Shown one piece after another: positions 36,202-45,332 of a stretch of DNA of 64,000 nucleotides. Origin of the DNA: Jiangella ureilytica (GTDB lineage: Bacteria; Actinomycetota; Actinomycetes; Jiangellales; Jiangellaceae). Each line of letters begins with the position of its first letter. The stretch's first letter is position 1. The stretch is taken from NCBI RefSeq assembly GCF_004348545.1, contig NZ_SMKL01000001.1, positions 62,001 to 126,000 of the forward strand, in the 5' to 3' direction. The position numbers were made by a program, and so were the translations under genes. The notes beneath the pieces are model-generated. The model searched no databases and had not been told where the DNA came from. It saw only the letters and a list, made by a program, of their open reading frames with translations.

Positions 36202-38433
36202 GTGGCGACATTCCTCTACCGGCTCGGCCGGTTCTCCTATCGACGACGCGGGGTGGTGCTGGCCGTCTGGCTGGCCCTCGTCGCGCTCTTCGGGGTGGGT
36301 GCCTCGACGCTGTCCGGGCCCACGTCCGACACGTTCTCCATCCCCGGCACCGAGTCCCAGGAAGCGTTCGACCTGCTCGAGGAGCGGTTCCCGGGCGGCA
36401 ACACCGACGGTGCGACGGCGCGCGTGGTGTTCGCCGCTCCCGAGGGCGAGACGCTCACCGACCCGCAGAACCAGGCCGCGGTCGAGGATGTCCTCGCCGA
36501 ACTGACGACGGCGCCACAGGTGGCCGCCGTCCCCGACCCGTTCGAGATCGGAACCGTGTCCGAGGACGGCACCATCGCGTTCTCGCAGGTCACCTATGCG
36601 GTCCCGTTCTTCGACCTCACTGACGAGGCACGCGAGGCGCTCACCGCCGCCGCCGACACCGGCCGCGATGCCGGACTGACGGTCGAGCTCGGCGGCGAGG
36701 CGGCCATGAGCGAGGAGGAGCCGGCCGGCACCGAGCTCATCGGCATCGGCGTCGCGGCCGTGGTGCTCATCATCACGTTCGGATCGCTCATCGCCGCCGG
36801 CCTGCCGCTGCTGACGGCCGTCCTGGGCATCGTGATCGGCATGGCCGCCATCACCGCGGCCAGCGGCTTCATGGACATCGGGTCCAGCACGCCGACGCTG
36901 GCGCTCATGCTCGGCCTGGCCGTCGGCATCGACTACGCGCTGTTCATCGTCTCGCGCTACCGGCACGAACTGGCCGTGGGCCGCGACGGCGAGGAGGCGG
37001 CCGGCCGCGCCGTCGGCACCGCCGGGTCGGCGGTCGTGTTCGCCGGCCTCACCGTCATGATCGCGCTGGCCGGGCTGTTCGTCGTCAACATTCCCATGCT
37101 CACCGAGATGGGCGTGGCCGCGGCGCTCACCGTCGGCATCGCCGTCGTCATCGCGCTCAGCCTGCTGCCGGCGCTGCTCGGCTTCGCCAAGCACCGTGTC
37201 CTGGGCGGCAGGATCCCGGGCCTGCGCCACATCCGCGAGCGGGCGGACGACGGCGGCAAGCCCACCCTGGGGCGGCGCTGGGCGAACCTGGTGACCCGCC
37301 GGCCCATCCCGGTGCTGGCCGTCGCGGTGGCGGGCATGCTGGCGCTCGCCGCGCCGATGCTCGACCTGCGTCTCGGCCTGCCCGACGAGGGCAGCTCGCC
37401 GCCCGACAGCACGCAGCGCAAGGCCTACGACCTCACCGTCGAGGGCTTCGGCGCCGGCTTCAACGGCCCGCTCACGGTGGTCGTCGACGGTGTCGGCAGT
37501 CCCGACCCGCAGGCCGCGGCCGTCGCCGTCGCCGACTCGCTCCGAGGGCTCGACGGGGTCGTCAGCGTCACCGACCCGGTGCCCAACGAGGCCGGCGACA
37601 CCTCGATCATCAACGTCGTGCCCGAGTTCGGCCCGGGCAGCGCCGAGACCGAGGCCCTCGTCGGCGACATCCGCGACCAGGTCGGCGCCGTCGGCGACGA
37701 GGCCGGGGCGAGCGTCTCGGTCACCGGCAGCACGGCCATCAACATCGACTTCTCCGACCGGATGACCGAGGCGTTGCTGCCGTACCTGGCGCTCGTGGTC
37801 GGGCTCTCGTTCATCCTGCTGATGCTGGTCTTCCGGTCGCTGCTGGTGCCGCTGAAGGCCGCGCTGGGCTTCCTGCTGACCATGGGCGCGACGTTCGGCG
37901 CCATCGTCGCGGTGTTCCAGTGGGGCTGGTTCAACGGCCTGCTGGGCATCGAGCAGACCGGCCCGATCATCAGCATGCTGCCGATCTTCCTCATCGGCGT
38001 GGTGTTCGGCCTGGCCATGGACTACCAGGTCTTCCTCGTCACGCGGATGCGCGAAGAGCACGTGCACGGCGCGTCGCCCACCGACTCGGTGGTCATCGGT
38101 TTCCAGCACGGCGCCCGTGTGGTGGCCGCCGCCGCGCTGATCATGATGAGCGTGTTCGCGGCGTTCATCTTCGGCGGCGAGGACGTCATCATGCAGGTCG
38201 GCCTCGCGCTGGCCGCGGCGGTCGCGTTCGACGCGTTCGTCGTCCGCATGACCATCGTCCCGGCGGTCATGACGCTGCTGGGCAGCCGGGCGTGGTTCCT
38301 GCCGCGCTGGCTCGACCGGCTGCTGCCCAACGTCGACGTCGAGGGCGAGAAGCTCAGCCGCCAGCTGCACGACGCGCCGGCGCCGGCCGAGGAGCCGGAA
38401 CCGGAGCCCGCGCAGGGAGGGGCCGTGCGCTGA
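36202..38433 (+). CDS. MMPL family RND transporter
   Basis: 743 residues, proton-driven exporter of the MmpL/SSD class, which in actinobacteria moves lipids, siderophores or drugs. Topology is the usual one: TM1 near residues 18-36, a large extracellular domain, TM2-6 (about 180-330), TM7, second domain, TM8-12. The proton-relay region of the family is visible as GLAVGIDYALFIVSRYRHE and GLAMDYQVFLVTRMREEH. GTG 36202 has GGAG at 36192-36195; the TTG at 36190 overlaps that site. Regulated with, and probably by, the TetR gene downstream. Confidence 0.92.
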   Translation: MATFLYRLGRFSYRRRGVVLAVWLALVALFGVGASTLSGPTSDTFSIPGTESQEAFDLLEERFPGGNTDGATARVVFAAPEGETLTDPQNQAAVEDVLAELTTAPQVAAVPDPFEIGTVSEDGTIAFSQVTYAVPFFDLTDEAREALTAAADTGRDAGLTVELGGEAAMSEEEPAGTELIGIGVAAVVLIITFGSLIAAGLPLLTAVLGIVIGMAAITAASGFMDIGSSTPTLALMLGLAVGIDYALFIVSRYRHELAVGRDGEEAAGRAVGTAGSAVVFAGLTVMIALAGLFVVNIPMLTEMGVAAALTVGIAVVIALSLLPALLGFAKHRVLGGRIPGLRHIRERADDGGKPTLGRRWANLVTRRPIPVLAVAVAGMLALAAPMLDLRLGLPDEGSSPPDSTQRKAYDLTVEGFGAGFNGPLTVVVDGVGSPDPQAAAVAVADSLRGLDGVVSVTDPVPNEAGDTSIINVVPEFGPGSAETEALVGDIRDQVGAVGDEAGASVSVTGSTAINIDFSDRMTEALLPYLALVVGLSFILLMLVFRSLLVPLKAALGFLLTMGATFGAIVAVFQWGWFNGLLGIEQTGPIISMLPIFLIGVVFGLAMDYQVFLVTRMREEHVHGASPTDSVVIGFQHGARVVAAAALIMMSVFAAFIFGGEDVIMQVGLALAAAVAFDAFVVRMTIVPAVMTLLGSRAWFLPRWLDRLLPNVDVEGEKLSRQLHDAPAPAEEPEPEPAQGGAVR

Positions 38434-38495
38434 CCGCGACGTCCAGGCGGCGCCGAGGTCCACGAGGGAAAGGGACACAAGCCCCCCGGTGAAAG

Positions 38496-38530
38496 ACGGG
38501 CGGCCCGACGGAGAGGTCCGGGCCGCCCGT
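38496..38530 (+). terminator. stem-loop after mmpL
   Basis: ACGGGCGGCCCG (38496-38507) pairs perfectly with CGGGCCGCCCGT (38519-38530), loop of 11. Located 63 bases after the mmpL stop; a factor-independent terminator without a strong U-tract. Confidence 0.6.
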
Positions 38531-38577
38531 TCGCCTGTCCGGGCGTGGCAGCACCGGCTTCCCGCCCTCCCCGCCGA

Positions 38578-38651
38578 CGTTGATCTTGGAGGAAGTGCAG
38601 AGATGCCGGGCGAACTGTCCGAGTGATTCCGCCCTTACTCCAAGATCAACG
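38578..38651. repeat. 14-bp inverted repeat with 46-base centre
   Basis: CGTTGATCTTGGAG at 38578-38591 is exactly complementary to CTCCAAGATCAACG at 38638-38651. It lies in the 307-base gap between mmpL and tetR, which otherwise holds the terminator at 38496-38530 and the tetR operators. The arms are lower in GC than their surroundings. It may be a small dispersed element or an RNA hairpin; no ORF inside. Confidence 0.7.
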
Positions 38652-38679
38652 GGCGAGCCGCAGGGGGTCTGCGTCGGTG

Positions 38680-38733
38680 CGCAAGTTTGCGTTCACCGAA
38701 GTTTTGCGCGAGCCGCAAAATATCCACTAGAAT
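38680..38733 (+). promoter_or_regulatory. tetR promoter and operators
   Basis: TTTGC-GCGAGC-CGCAA (38703-38718; the palindrome extends to 38702-38720) overlaps TTGCGC (38704-38709) as -35; TAGAAT (38728-38733) follows after 18 bases as -10, and the ATG comes 8 bases on, so the transcript is probably leaderless. A further small palindrome CGCAA-GT-TTGCG lies at 38680-38691. Confidence 0.65.
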
Positions 38734-38740
38734 AGTTGAC

Positions 38741-39367
38741 ATGACAGGAGAAGTGGGCCTGCGCGAGCGCAAGAAGGCGGCCACTCGCGCCGCTCTCAGC
38801 GCCGCCGCCAACCGGCTCGCCGTCGAGCTGGGCGTCGAGCACGTCACCGTCGAGGCCATCGCCGCGGCCGCCGACGTGTCGCCGCGGACGTTCCACAACT
38901 ACTTCTCCAGCCGCGAGGAGGCCATCGTCGCCTCCATCATCGACTGGGCCGACCGGCTCACCGACGAGCTCGAGCGGCGCCCGGCCGACGAGCCCATCTG
39001 GGACAGCCTGCAAGACGTCTATCTCGCCACGCTCGACGACAGCGCCGACGCGCGCGCCCGCATGGTCGCACAGATCCAGATGGTCATGGCGAACCCCACG
39101 GTCATCGCCAACCAGCTGGCCGCGTTCGACGCCATGCGCCGGCGGTTCGCCGCGGCCATCGCGGCGCGCACCGGCACCGACGCGAGCCGCGACCTCTACC
39201 CGCACCTCATCGCCGGCGCCGCCGCCCAGGCCGTCAAGACATCCATGGACCTCTGGGCGGCGGGCCAGACCGACCGCCCGCTGCGCGAGCTGGTCGCCGA
39301 CGGCTTCGCGCAGCTCAGGGCCGGGCTGCCGCAGCCGGGCCGTCAGACGGGCCGTCCGGCGAGCTGA
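38741..39367 (+). CDS. TetR family transcriptional regulator
   Basis: 208 residues. The N-terminal helix-turn-helix is complete: RERKKAATRAALSAAANRLA, VTVEAIAAAADVSPRTFHNYF, SSREEAIVA. The C-terminal ligand domain belongs to the MftR-like group (WDSLQDVYLATL). Shares an operator with the mmpL gene upstream, so it probably represses both and releases on binding the exported compound. Its 3' end overlaps the convergent ABC ATPase gene by 53 bases. Confidence 0.9.
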   Translation: MTGEVGLRERKKAATRAALSAAANRLAVELGVEHVTVEAIAAAADVSPRTFHNYFSSREEAIVASIIDWADRLTDELERRPADEPIWDSLQDVYLATLDDSADARARMVAQIQMVMANPTVIANQLAAFDAMRRRFAAAIAARTGTDASRDLYPHLIAGAAAQAVKTSMDLWAAGQTDRPLRELVADGFAQLRAGLPQPGRQTGRPAS

Positions 39368-40352
39368 CGGTGCGGGCGTAGTGACAGGCCACTTGGATGG
39401 CCGTCCCGCCGGCCAGGACGCCGGGGTCGTCCCCACGGCAGCGGCCGTCCACCCCGGCCGCGGCCGCCGCACCCGACGCGAGCACCGGGCAGCGGACGTG
39501 GAACCGGCAGCCCGCCGGGATCCGGGTCGGGTCCGGCGGCTCGCCCTGCAGCACGACCGGGGCGCCGGGCGCCTCGGGCAGCACCGACAGCAGCGCCTGC
39601 GTGTAGGGGTGCTCCGGGGCGGTGAGGATCTTCTCCACCGGCCCGGTCTCGACGATGCGGCCCAAGTACATGACGGCGACCCGGTCGGCGATGTTCCAGG
39701 CCAGTCCGAGGTCGTGCGTCACCACGAGCGCCGCCAGCCCCAGCTCGTCGCGCAGCCGCAGCAGCAGCGCCAGGATCTCGCCGCGCACCGACGCGTCGAG
39801 CGACGCGACCGGCTCGTCGGCGACGATGACGTTCGGCTCCAGCACCAGCGCGCCGGCGATGACCACGCGCTGCCGCTGGCCGCCGGACAACTCGTGCGGG
39901 AAACGCAGGAAGAACCGCTCCGGCGGACGGAGACCGGCCCGCGACAGCGCGTCGGCGACCCGCTCCCGCTCGTCGGGCACGTCGCCGTGGATGCGCAGCC
40001 CTTCGGCGACGGCGTCGTAGACGGTGTGCCGGGGGTTCAGCGAGCCGCTCGGGTCCTGCAGCACCAGCTGCACGTCGCGGCGGAACCGCTTGAGCGCCTT
40101 CGAGGTGTAGGCCAGAGGGATGCCGCGGTGCAGCACCCGGCCCGACGTCGGCTTCTCGAGGCCGAGCAGGGTGCGGGCCAGCGTCGTCTTGCCGCAGCCG
40201 GACTCGCCGACCAGCGCGACGATCTCCCCGGGGGCGATGTCGAGGTTGACGCCGTCGACGGCGCGCGCCCGCCCATCGCCGCGGCGGGCCTCGAACTCGA
40301 CGTGGACGTCCTCGGCGGACAGGATCGGCGCATTCGGGATCGGCTCGCTCAC
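39315..40352 (-). CDS. oligopeptide ABC transporter ATPase (DppF type), second system
   Basis: 345 residues. Walker [14 protein letters not shown]-loop LVLQDPSGSLNPR, signature LSGGQRQRV, Walker B VIVADEPVASLD, H-loop THDLG, then the extension with CRFHVRCPV. GTG 40352 overlaps the stop of the preceding ATPase gene and has GAGAAGGAG before it. Last gene of the minus-strand operon; its final 17 codons run antisense to the tetR 3' end. Confidence 0.9.
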   Translation of the reverse strand: MSEPIPNAPILSAEDVHVEFEARRGDGRARAVDGVNLDIAPGEIVALVGESGCGKTTLARTLLGLEKPTSGRVLHRGIPLAYTSKALKRFRRDVQLVLQDPSGSLNPRHTVYDAVAEGLRIHGDVPDERERVADALSRAGLRPPERFFLRFPHELSGGQRQRVVIAGALVLEPNVIVADEPVASLDASVRGEILALLLRLRDELGLAALVVTHDLGLAWNIADRVAVMYLGRIVETGPVEKILTAPEHPYTQALLSVLPEAPGAPVVLQGEPPDPTRIPAGCRFHVRCPVLASGAAAAAGVDGRCRGDDPGVLAGGTAIQVACHYARTVSSPDGPSDGPAAAARP

Positions 40353-41446
40353 GCGGACTCCTTCTCCACCAACGAGAGACCGTCGTCGGGCAGCACGCGC
40401 ACGCAGGCCGCCCGGGTCCCGTCTCCGGCCGGGCGATTCCCCTTTCCCTTGTGGGACTCGCCGTCGTCCGGGACCTCGCGGCCGGCCGTCGGCCACAGCG
40501 ACGGGTCGACCAGGTCGCAGTGGCCCAGCCGCACCGCGCAGCGGGGGTGGAAGGAGCACCCGGCGGGCAGGTCGGCGGGGTCGGGCGGGTCGCCGGCGAG
40601 GCCCTGCAGACGGCGCCGCGACGCCGGGTCGCCGATCCGCGGGAACGCCGCCGCCAGCGCCTGGCCGTAGGGATGCCTGGCCGCGCCGAACACCGTCGCC
40701 GCCGGGCCCTCCTCGACGATCCGCCCGGCGTACATGATCGCCAGCCGGTCGCAGGTGTCGGCGAGGACGGACAGGTCGTGACTGATCATCAGCAGGCTGA
40801 TGCCCTGCTCGGCGACCAGCGACTCGATCAGCGTGAGGATCTGCGCCTGGATCATGACGTCCAGCGCGGTCGTCGGCTCGTCGGCGACGATCAGCTGCGG
40901 GTCGCAGGCCAGCGCCATGGCGATCATGACCCGCTGGCGCTGCCCGCCGGACAGTTCGTGCGGGTAGGCGTCGGCACGCCGGGCGGGCAGGCCGACGTGC
41001 TCGAGCAGCTCGCCGACGCGACGCCGGATCTCCGCGTCACCGACCTTGGGCGAGTGCAGCCGGATCGGCTCGCCGATCTGCGCGCCGATGCGCTGGACGG
41101 CGTTGAGCGAGTGCATGGCGCCCTGGAAGACGATGGACGCGCCGGCCCAGCGGACCGCCCGCAGCCGGCCCCACGACATCGTCAGCAGGTCCTCACCGTC
41201 GAACCGGATCTCACCGGTCAGGTGCGCCGTCTTCGGCAGCAGCCGCAGCAGCGCCAGCGCCATGGTCGACTTGCCGCAGCCGGACTCGCCGGCCAGGCCC
41301 AGCTTCTGGCCCGCGTCCAGCGTGAAGGACACGCCGCGGACCGCGGGCACGTCGCCGGCACCGGCCGAACCACGCTTCTCCGGTGAGGCCGCGGATGTCG
41401 AAGCCCGGTAGGTGACCGTCAGGTCCTTGACTTCCAGCAGGCTCAT
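40349..41446 (-). CDS. oligopeptide ABC transporter ATPase (DppD type), second system
   Basis: 365 residues. Walker [14 protein letters not shown]-loop [12 protein letters not shown] (Gly in place of the common Asp after Gln), signature LSGGQRQRV, Walker [14 protein letters not shown]-loop ISHDLS, and the FHPRC extension. A short Ala/Ser/Glu insertion near residues 15-30 separates the first two strands. ATG overlaps the permease stop (ATGA). Confidence 0.9.
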   Translation of the reverse strand: MSLLEVKDLTVTYRASTSAASPEKRGSAGAGDVPAVRGVSFTLDAGQKLGLAGESGCGKSTMALALLRLLPKTAHLTGEIRFDGEDLLTMSWGRLRAVRWAGASIVFQGAMHSLNAVQRIGAQIGEPIRLHSPKVGDAEIRRRVGELLEHVGLPARRADAYPHELSGGQRQRVMIAMALACDPQLIVADEPTTALDVMIQAQILTLIESLVAEQGISLLMISHDLSVLADTCDRLAIMYAGRIVEEGPAATVFGAARHPYGQALAAAFPRIGDPASRRRLQGLAGDPPDPADLPAGCSFHPRCAVRLGHCDLVDPSLWPTAGREVPDDGESHKGKGNRPAGDGTRAACVRVLPDDGLSLVEKESA

Positions 41447-42330
41447 CCGCGGCGCTCCCTCAGCTTCGGGTTCAGGACGCCCTCGATGGCCCGGCCGACC
41501 AGCGTGAACGCCAGCACGACCAGCACGATCGCGATGCCCGGCGGCAGGATGTACCACCACATCCGGGAGCTGACGGCGCCGACGTCGCGGGCCGCCTGGA
41601 TGGTCGCGCCCCACGACGCCGTCGTCGGGTCGCCGAGCCCCAGGAAGGCGAACGTCGACTCCGTCAGGATCGCCGACCCCACCATCAGCGTCGTCTGTGC
41701 CAGGACGATCGGCATGACGTTCGGCAGCACGTGGTTCGACATGACGTGCAGGTGCCCGCCGCCGAGCGCCCTGGCCCGCTCGATGTACGGCCGGGCCTCG
41801 ACGGCGAGTGTCTGCGCCCGCACCAGGCGGGCCGTCGTCGGCCAGGACGTGACGCCGATGGCGACGATGATCGTCGTCAGGCTGCGGCCCAGCACGGCGG
41901 CCAGCGCGACGCCCAGGACCAGCGACGGCATGACGAGGAACCAGTCGGTCACGCGCATCAGCAGGCTGGAGCCCCAGCCGCCGAAGTGCCCGGCCAGGAT
42001 CCCGAAGAGCGTGCCGAACGCGATCGAGATGAAGGTCGCCCAGAACCCGACCGTCAGCGAGACCCGCGACCCCCAGATGATCATGTCGATCATCGAGCGG
42101 CCGGACCGGTCCGTGCCCAGCGGGAACTCCGCGCTCGGCCCCTCCAGCGGCGACCCCGGCGGGCGGGTGACGCTCAGCGCGTTGTCGGGCGTGAGCACCG
42201 GCGCCAGCAGCGCCGTCAGCACGAACAGCGCCAGCACCACCAGCCCGAACAGGCCGGCCCGGTTCTGCCGGTACGACGTCCAGAACCGCGCGGCCGTGCG
42301 CCGTCGCCGGGCCCACACCAGCCCGTTCAC
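41443..42330 (-). CDS. oligopeptide ABC transporter permease (DppC type), second system
   Basis: 295 residues. Starts MNGLVWARRRRTAARFW, first helix LFGLVVLALFVLTALLAPVL, then FPLGTDRSGRSMIDMII, the EAA loop YIERARALGGGHLHVMSNHVLPN and STFAFLGLGDPTTASWG. GTG start overlaps the partner permease stop by four bases. Confidence 0.9.
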   Translation of the reverse strand: MNGLVWARRRRTAARFWTSYRQNRAGLFGLVVLALFVLTALLAPVLTPDNALSVTRPPGSPLEGPSAEFPLGTDRSGRSMIDMIIWGSRVSLTVGFWATFISIAFGTLFGILAGHFGGWGSSLLMRVTDWFLVMPSLVLGVALAAVLGRSLTTIIVAIGVTSWPTTARLVRAQTLAVEARPYIERARALGGGHLHVMSNHVLPNVMPIVLAQTTLMVGSAILTESTFAFLGLGDPTTASWGATIQAARDVGAVSSRMWWYILPPGIAIVLVVLAFTLVGRAIEGVLNPKLRERRG

Positions 42331-43361
42331 GGCCGCACCCGCGGGTCGAGGACGGGGTAGAGCAGGTCGGCTATCAGGTTCATGAGGATCACCGCCGCGG
42401 AGAACAGGATGAACAACCCCTGCACCAGCGGCAGGTCAGGCACGCTCAGCCCGGAGTAGAACAGCTGGCCCAGACCCGGCCAGCTGAAGATCGTCTCGAC
42501 CAGCACGGCGCCGAACACCACGAACCCGAGATTCACGAAGATCAGCGTGACGGTGGGCAGCAGCGCGTTCGGGACGGCGTGCCGGCGCCGCACGATGACG
42601 TCGCGCAGGCCCTTCGCACGGGCGGTGACGATGTAGTCGCTGCCCATCTCGTCCAGCAGCGACGACCGCATGATCATCAGGTACTGCGCGTAGACCACCG
42701 CCACCAGCGTGACCAGCGGCAGCACCATGTGGTGGGCGAGGTCGGGGATGCGCTCCCAGCCCTCGACGCCGGTGCTCTCCATGCCGCTGGTCGGGAACCA
42801 GCCGAGCTCGGAGGCGAAGATCACGATGAGGATCAGGCCCAGCCAGAAGCTCGGCACCGACCACAGCGTCAGCGCCACGCCGGTGTTGACGCGGTCGCCG
42901 AGGCTGCCGTGGTTCCACGCGCAGCGCACGCCCAGCCACAGCCCGAGCGCCGCCGAGACGAGCACGCTGGTCCCCACCAGCAGCACCGTCGGCCACAACC
43001 GGTCGCCGATGAGCTCGGTGACCGGCCGGTTGAACTGGAACGAGTCGCCGAAGTCCAGCCGCAGGACGCCCGTCAGGTAGCTCCAGAACTGCTCGGCCAG
43101 CGGCCGGTCCAGCCCGAACTCGCGACGCAGCTGCTCCTGCTGCTCGATGCTCACGGGGCGGCCGTGCGTCATGGTCCGCACCGGGTCGCCCGGGATGATG
43201 CGAAACAGGAAGAAGCTGGTCAGGATGACGGCGAACAGCGAGACCAGCGACCCGCCGAGCTTCTCGCCGTAGTACCGGAACCTGCGCCGGACACCGGACC
43301 GGTCCCGCACGCTCTGCGCGAGCTGCGGGACCGGTGCGGTCGGCAGTGCCGAGTCGGCCAT
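42327..43361 (-). CDS. oligopeptide ABC transporter permease (DppB type), second system
   Basis: 344 residues. A 30-residue cytoplasmic N-terminus precedes helix 1 (SLVSLFAVILTSFFLF), the conserved IIPGDPVRTMTHGRPVS segment, five further helices and the EAA loop IVTARAKGLRDVIVRRRHAVPNALLP. It follows the binding-protein gene by 10 bases. Confidence 0.9.
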   Translation of the reverse strand: MADSALPTAPVPQLAQSVRDRSGVRRRFRYYGEKLGGSLVSLFAVILTSFFLFRIIPGDPVRTMTHGRPVSIEQQEQLRREFGLDRPLAEQFWSYLTGVLRLDFGDSFQFNRPVTELIGDRLWPTVLLVGTSVLVSAALGLWLGVRCAWNHGSLGDRVNTGVALTLWSVPSFWLGLILIVIFASELGWFPTSGMESTGVEGWERIPDLAHHMVLPLVTLVAVVYAQYLMIMRSSLLDEMGSDYIVTARAKGLRDVIVRRRHAVPNALLPTVTLIFVNLGFVVFGAVLVETIFSWPGLGQLFYSGLSVPDLPLVQGLFILFSAAVILMNLIADLLYPVLDPRVRP

Positions 43362-43371
43362 CGAGCTCCGA

Positions 43372-45243
43372 CTACTCGCGGTCGTCGGCGGTCGTGCCGC
43401 GACGCCGGAGCAGCAGCAACACCAGCGCCAGCACGACGACGGCCGCGGCGGCGATGCCGACGATCAGCCCGGTGTTCGAGCCGCTGTCGTCGCCGTCGTC
43501 GGAGCCGGAGCCCCCGGCGGTGTCGTCCTCCTCACCGACCGGGACCGCGGACCACCAGCTCCAGTAGCCGTCCTGGCCGTAGTAGTTGCCGCCCGGGTCA
43601 GGCTGCGGCGTCATCTCGGCGATGACGTCGCTGCGGTACGCCTCGAGCGCGTCGGCGTAGCCCCAGACCACGAAGATGTTGTCCTCGTACAGGACGCGCT
43701 GCATCTCCTTGACGATCTCCGCCCGGGCGTCGACGTCGAGCTCGGACAGCTGCTCGGCGTAGAGCCGGTCGTACTCCTCGTTGCAGTAGTACGCGTCGGA
43801 CAGGTAGGGCCCGCCGAGCTCCGTCGGCAACCCGCTGCACAGGTTGATCGACAGGACGTAGTTCGGGTCCGGGTTGACGTTCCAGCCGGTGGTGAGGATG
43901 TCGTAGGTGCCCTCGTCGAGCAGCGAGCCGACCTCGGACACCGGCTCGACCACCAGCTCGATGCCGGCCTCGCGGGCCCATTCGGCCATCATCTCGGCGG
44001 CCTGGACGTACTGCGGGTTGTCGCCGTGCACGTTGAACCGGAACGACAGCGGCCGCCCGTCGGGGCCGACCCGGATCCCGTCGCCGCCGGGCGCATAGCC
44101 GGCCTCGTCGAGCAGCCGGTTGGCGGCGTCGATGTCGAAGCCGATCTCCTCGTCCTCCGACGGCTCCCAGTGGTAGGTGTCGTAGCGCGAGGGGATGTAG
44201 CCGCCGTTGGCCTCGCCCAGGCCGCCGTAGGCGACCTCGTAGATGGCGTCGCGGTCGATGGTGTGCACCAGCGCCTCGCGCACGACGGGGTCCTGCAGCG
44301 CCGGGTGGCCGTCGCCGAACGGGGTGCCGTCCTGCAGCCTCGCGCCGGGGTTCAGCGTGATGGCCTGGAACCGCTTGCCCTGGGCGGCGTTGACGGTGAT
44401 GTCCTCCTCGTTCTGCAGCGCCTCGTACTGGGCCGGCGTCAGGCCGAACACGAAGTCGACCTCGCCGCTGCGCAGCGCCTCGACCTGCGCGTCGGGGTCG
44501 TCGATGTAGCGCAGGATCAGCTGGTCGAACTTCGGCGCGCCGCGCCAGTAGTCCGGGTTCGCCTCGAGCGTGATCGACACGTTCGGCTGGTAGTCGGTGA
44601 GGATGAACGGGCCGCTGCCGACGATGGGGAAGTCGGTGTCGTTGTTGAACGCGCCGAAGTCGCTCACCTGCGACCAGATGTGCTCCGGCAGGATCGGCAC
44701 GTCCAGCGCGAGCATGGTGACCTGCGGCTCGTCGAGCACGATCTCGACGGTGTACTCGTCCGTGGCCGTGACCGAGGCGAAGTTCTCGACGAAGTTGCCG
44801 TTGGCCTCGGCCGCGGCCGGGTCGGTCATCATCGTGGTGAAGGTCCAGGCGACGTCCTCGGCGGTGACCGGTTCGCCGTCGGTCCAGGTCGCGTCCTCGC
44901 GGATGTGGTACGTCCAGGTGAGGCCGTCGTCGGAGGTGTCCCACGACTCCGCGAGCGCTGGGATCGTCTCACCGGTCTCGGGGTCGTAGTTGGTGAGGAA
45001 GTCGTACATCCATCGGTGCATGTTGGTGGTGATCAGCCGCACCGCGATGAATGGACTGAGGGAGTCGACCTCCTGCGCGACGGCGATGGTGAGCGACGTG
45101 GGCTCGGCATCGTCGCCGGAGCCGGCATCGTCGGTGGCGGCGGTCGCGGCGGGGAGGCCGGCGGCGGCCAGGCCGGACAGGGTCAGCCCGGCCGCGGCCA
45201 GGCCGGCGGCGAACCTGCGGGCGCGGGAAGCGGATGTCGCCAT
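43372..45243 (-). CDS. peptide-binding protein with C-terminal membrane anchor
   Basis: 623-residue solute-binding family 5 protein. The N-terminus has an ordinary Sec signal (FAAGLAAAGLTLSGLAAAG, cut near ATA-ATD) and no lipobox Cys. The binding body shows LAESWDTSDDGLTWTYHIREDA, TAEDVAWTFT and IVGSGPFILTDY. After an acidic Gly/Ser linker (TAGGSGSDDGDDSGSN) comes a transmembrane helix (about residues 592-614) with an RRRG stop. So it is tethered by its C-terminus rather than by lipid, unusual for a Gram-positive binding protein. Start ATG 45243; upstream in-frame codons would add residues without a signal. Confidence 0.88.
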   Translation of the reverse strand: MATSASRARRFAAGLAAAGLTLSGLAAAGLPAATAATDDAGSGDDAEPTSLTIAVAQEVDSLSPFIAVRLITTNMHRWMYDFLTNYDPETGETIPALAESWDTSDDGLTWTYHIREDATWTDGEPVTAEDVAWTFTTMMTDPAAAEANGNFVENFASVTATDEYTVEIVLDEPQVTMLALDVPILPEHIWSQVSDFGAFNNDTDFPIVGSGPFILTDYQPNVSITLEANPDYWRGAPKFDQLILRYIDDPDAQVEALRSGEVDFVFGLTPAQYEALQNEEDITVNAAQGKRFQAITLNPGARLQDGTPFGDGHPALQDPVVREALVHTIDRDAIYEVAYGGLGEANGGYIPSRYDTYHWEPSEDEEIGFDIDAANRLLDEAGYAPGGDGIRVGPDGRPLSFRFNVHGDNPQYVQAAEMMAEWAREAGIELVVEPVSEVGSLLDEGTYDILTTGWNVNPDPNYVLSINLCSGLPTELGGPYLSDAYYCNEEYDRLYAEQLSELDVDARAEIVKEMQRVLYEDNIFVVWGYADALEAYRSDVIAEMTPQPDPGGNYYGQDGYWSWWSAVPVGEEDDTAGGSGSDDGDDSGSNTGLIVGIAAAAVVVLALVLLLLRRRGTTADDRE

Positions 45244-45283
45244 GATGGGGGGTACCTCGCATTCGGCACGCGGAGTCGCGCCA

Positions 45284-45332
45284 GTAGACCTATTGGCCGG
45301 TTGGTCTACCATCGGCCGCTCGGCGCCGTCAA
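45284..45332 (-). promoter_or_regulatory. promoter and inverted repeat before the second ABC operon
   Basis: GTAGACC (45284-45290) and GGTCTAC (45303-45309) form a 7-12-7 inverted repeat. On the minus strand TTGACG (complement of 45327-45332) is a good -35, and 18 bases on the outer arm of the repeat provides a weak -10 (TAGACC). A repressor on the repeat would block this promoter. Confidence 0.45.
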
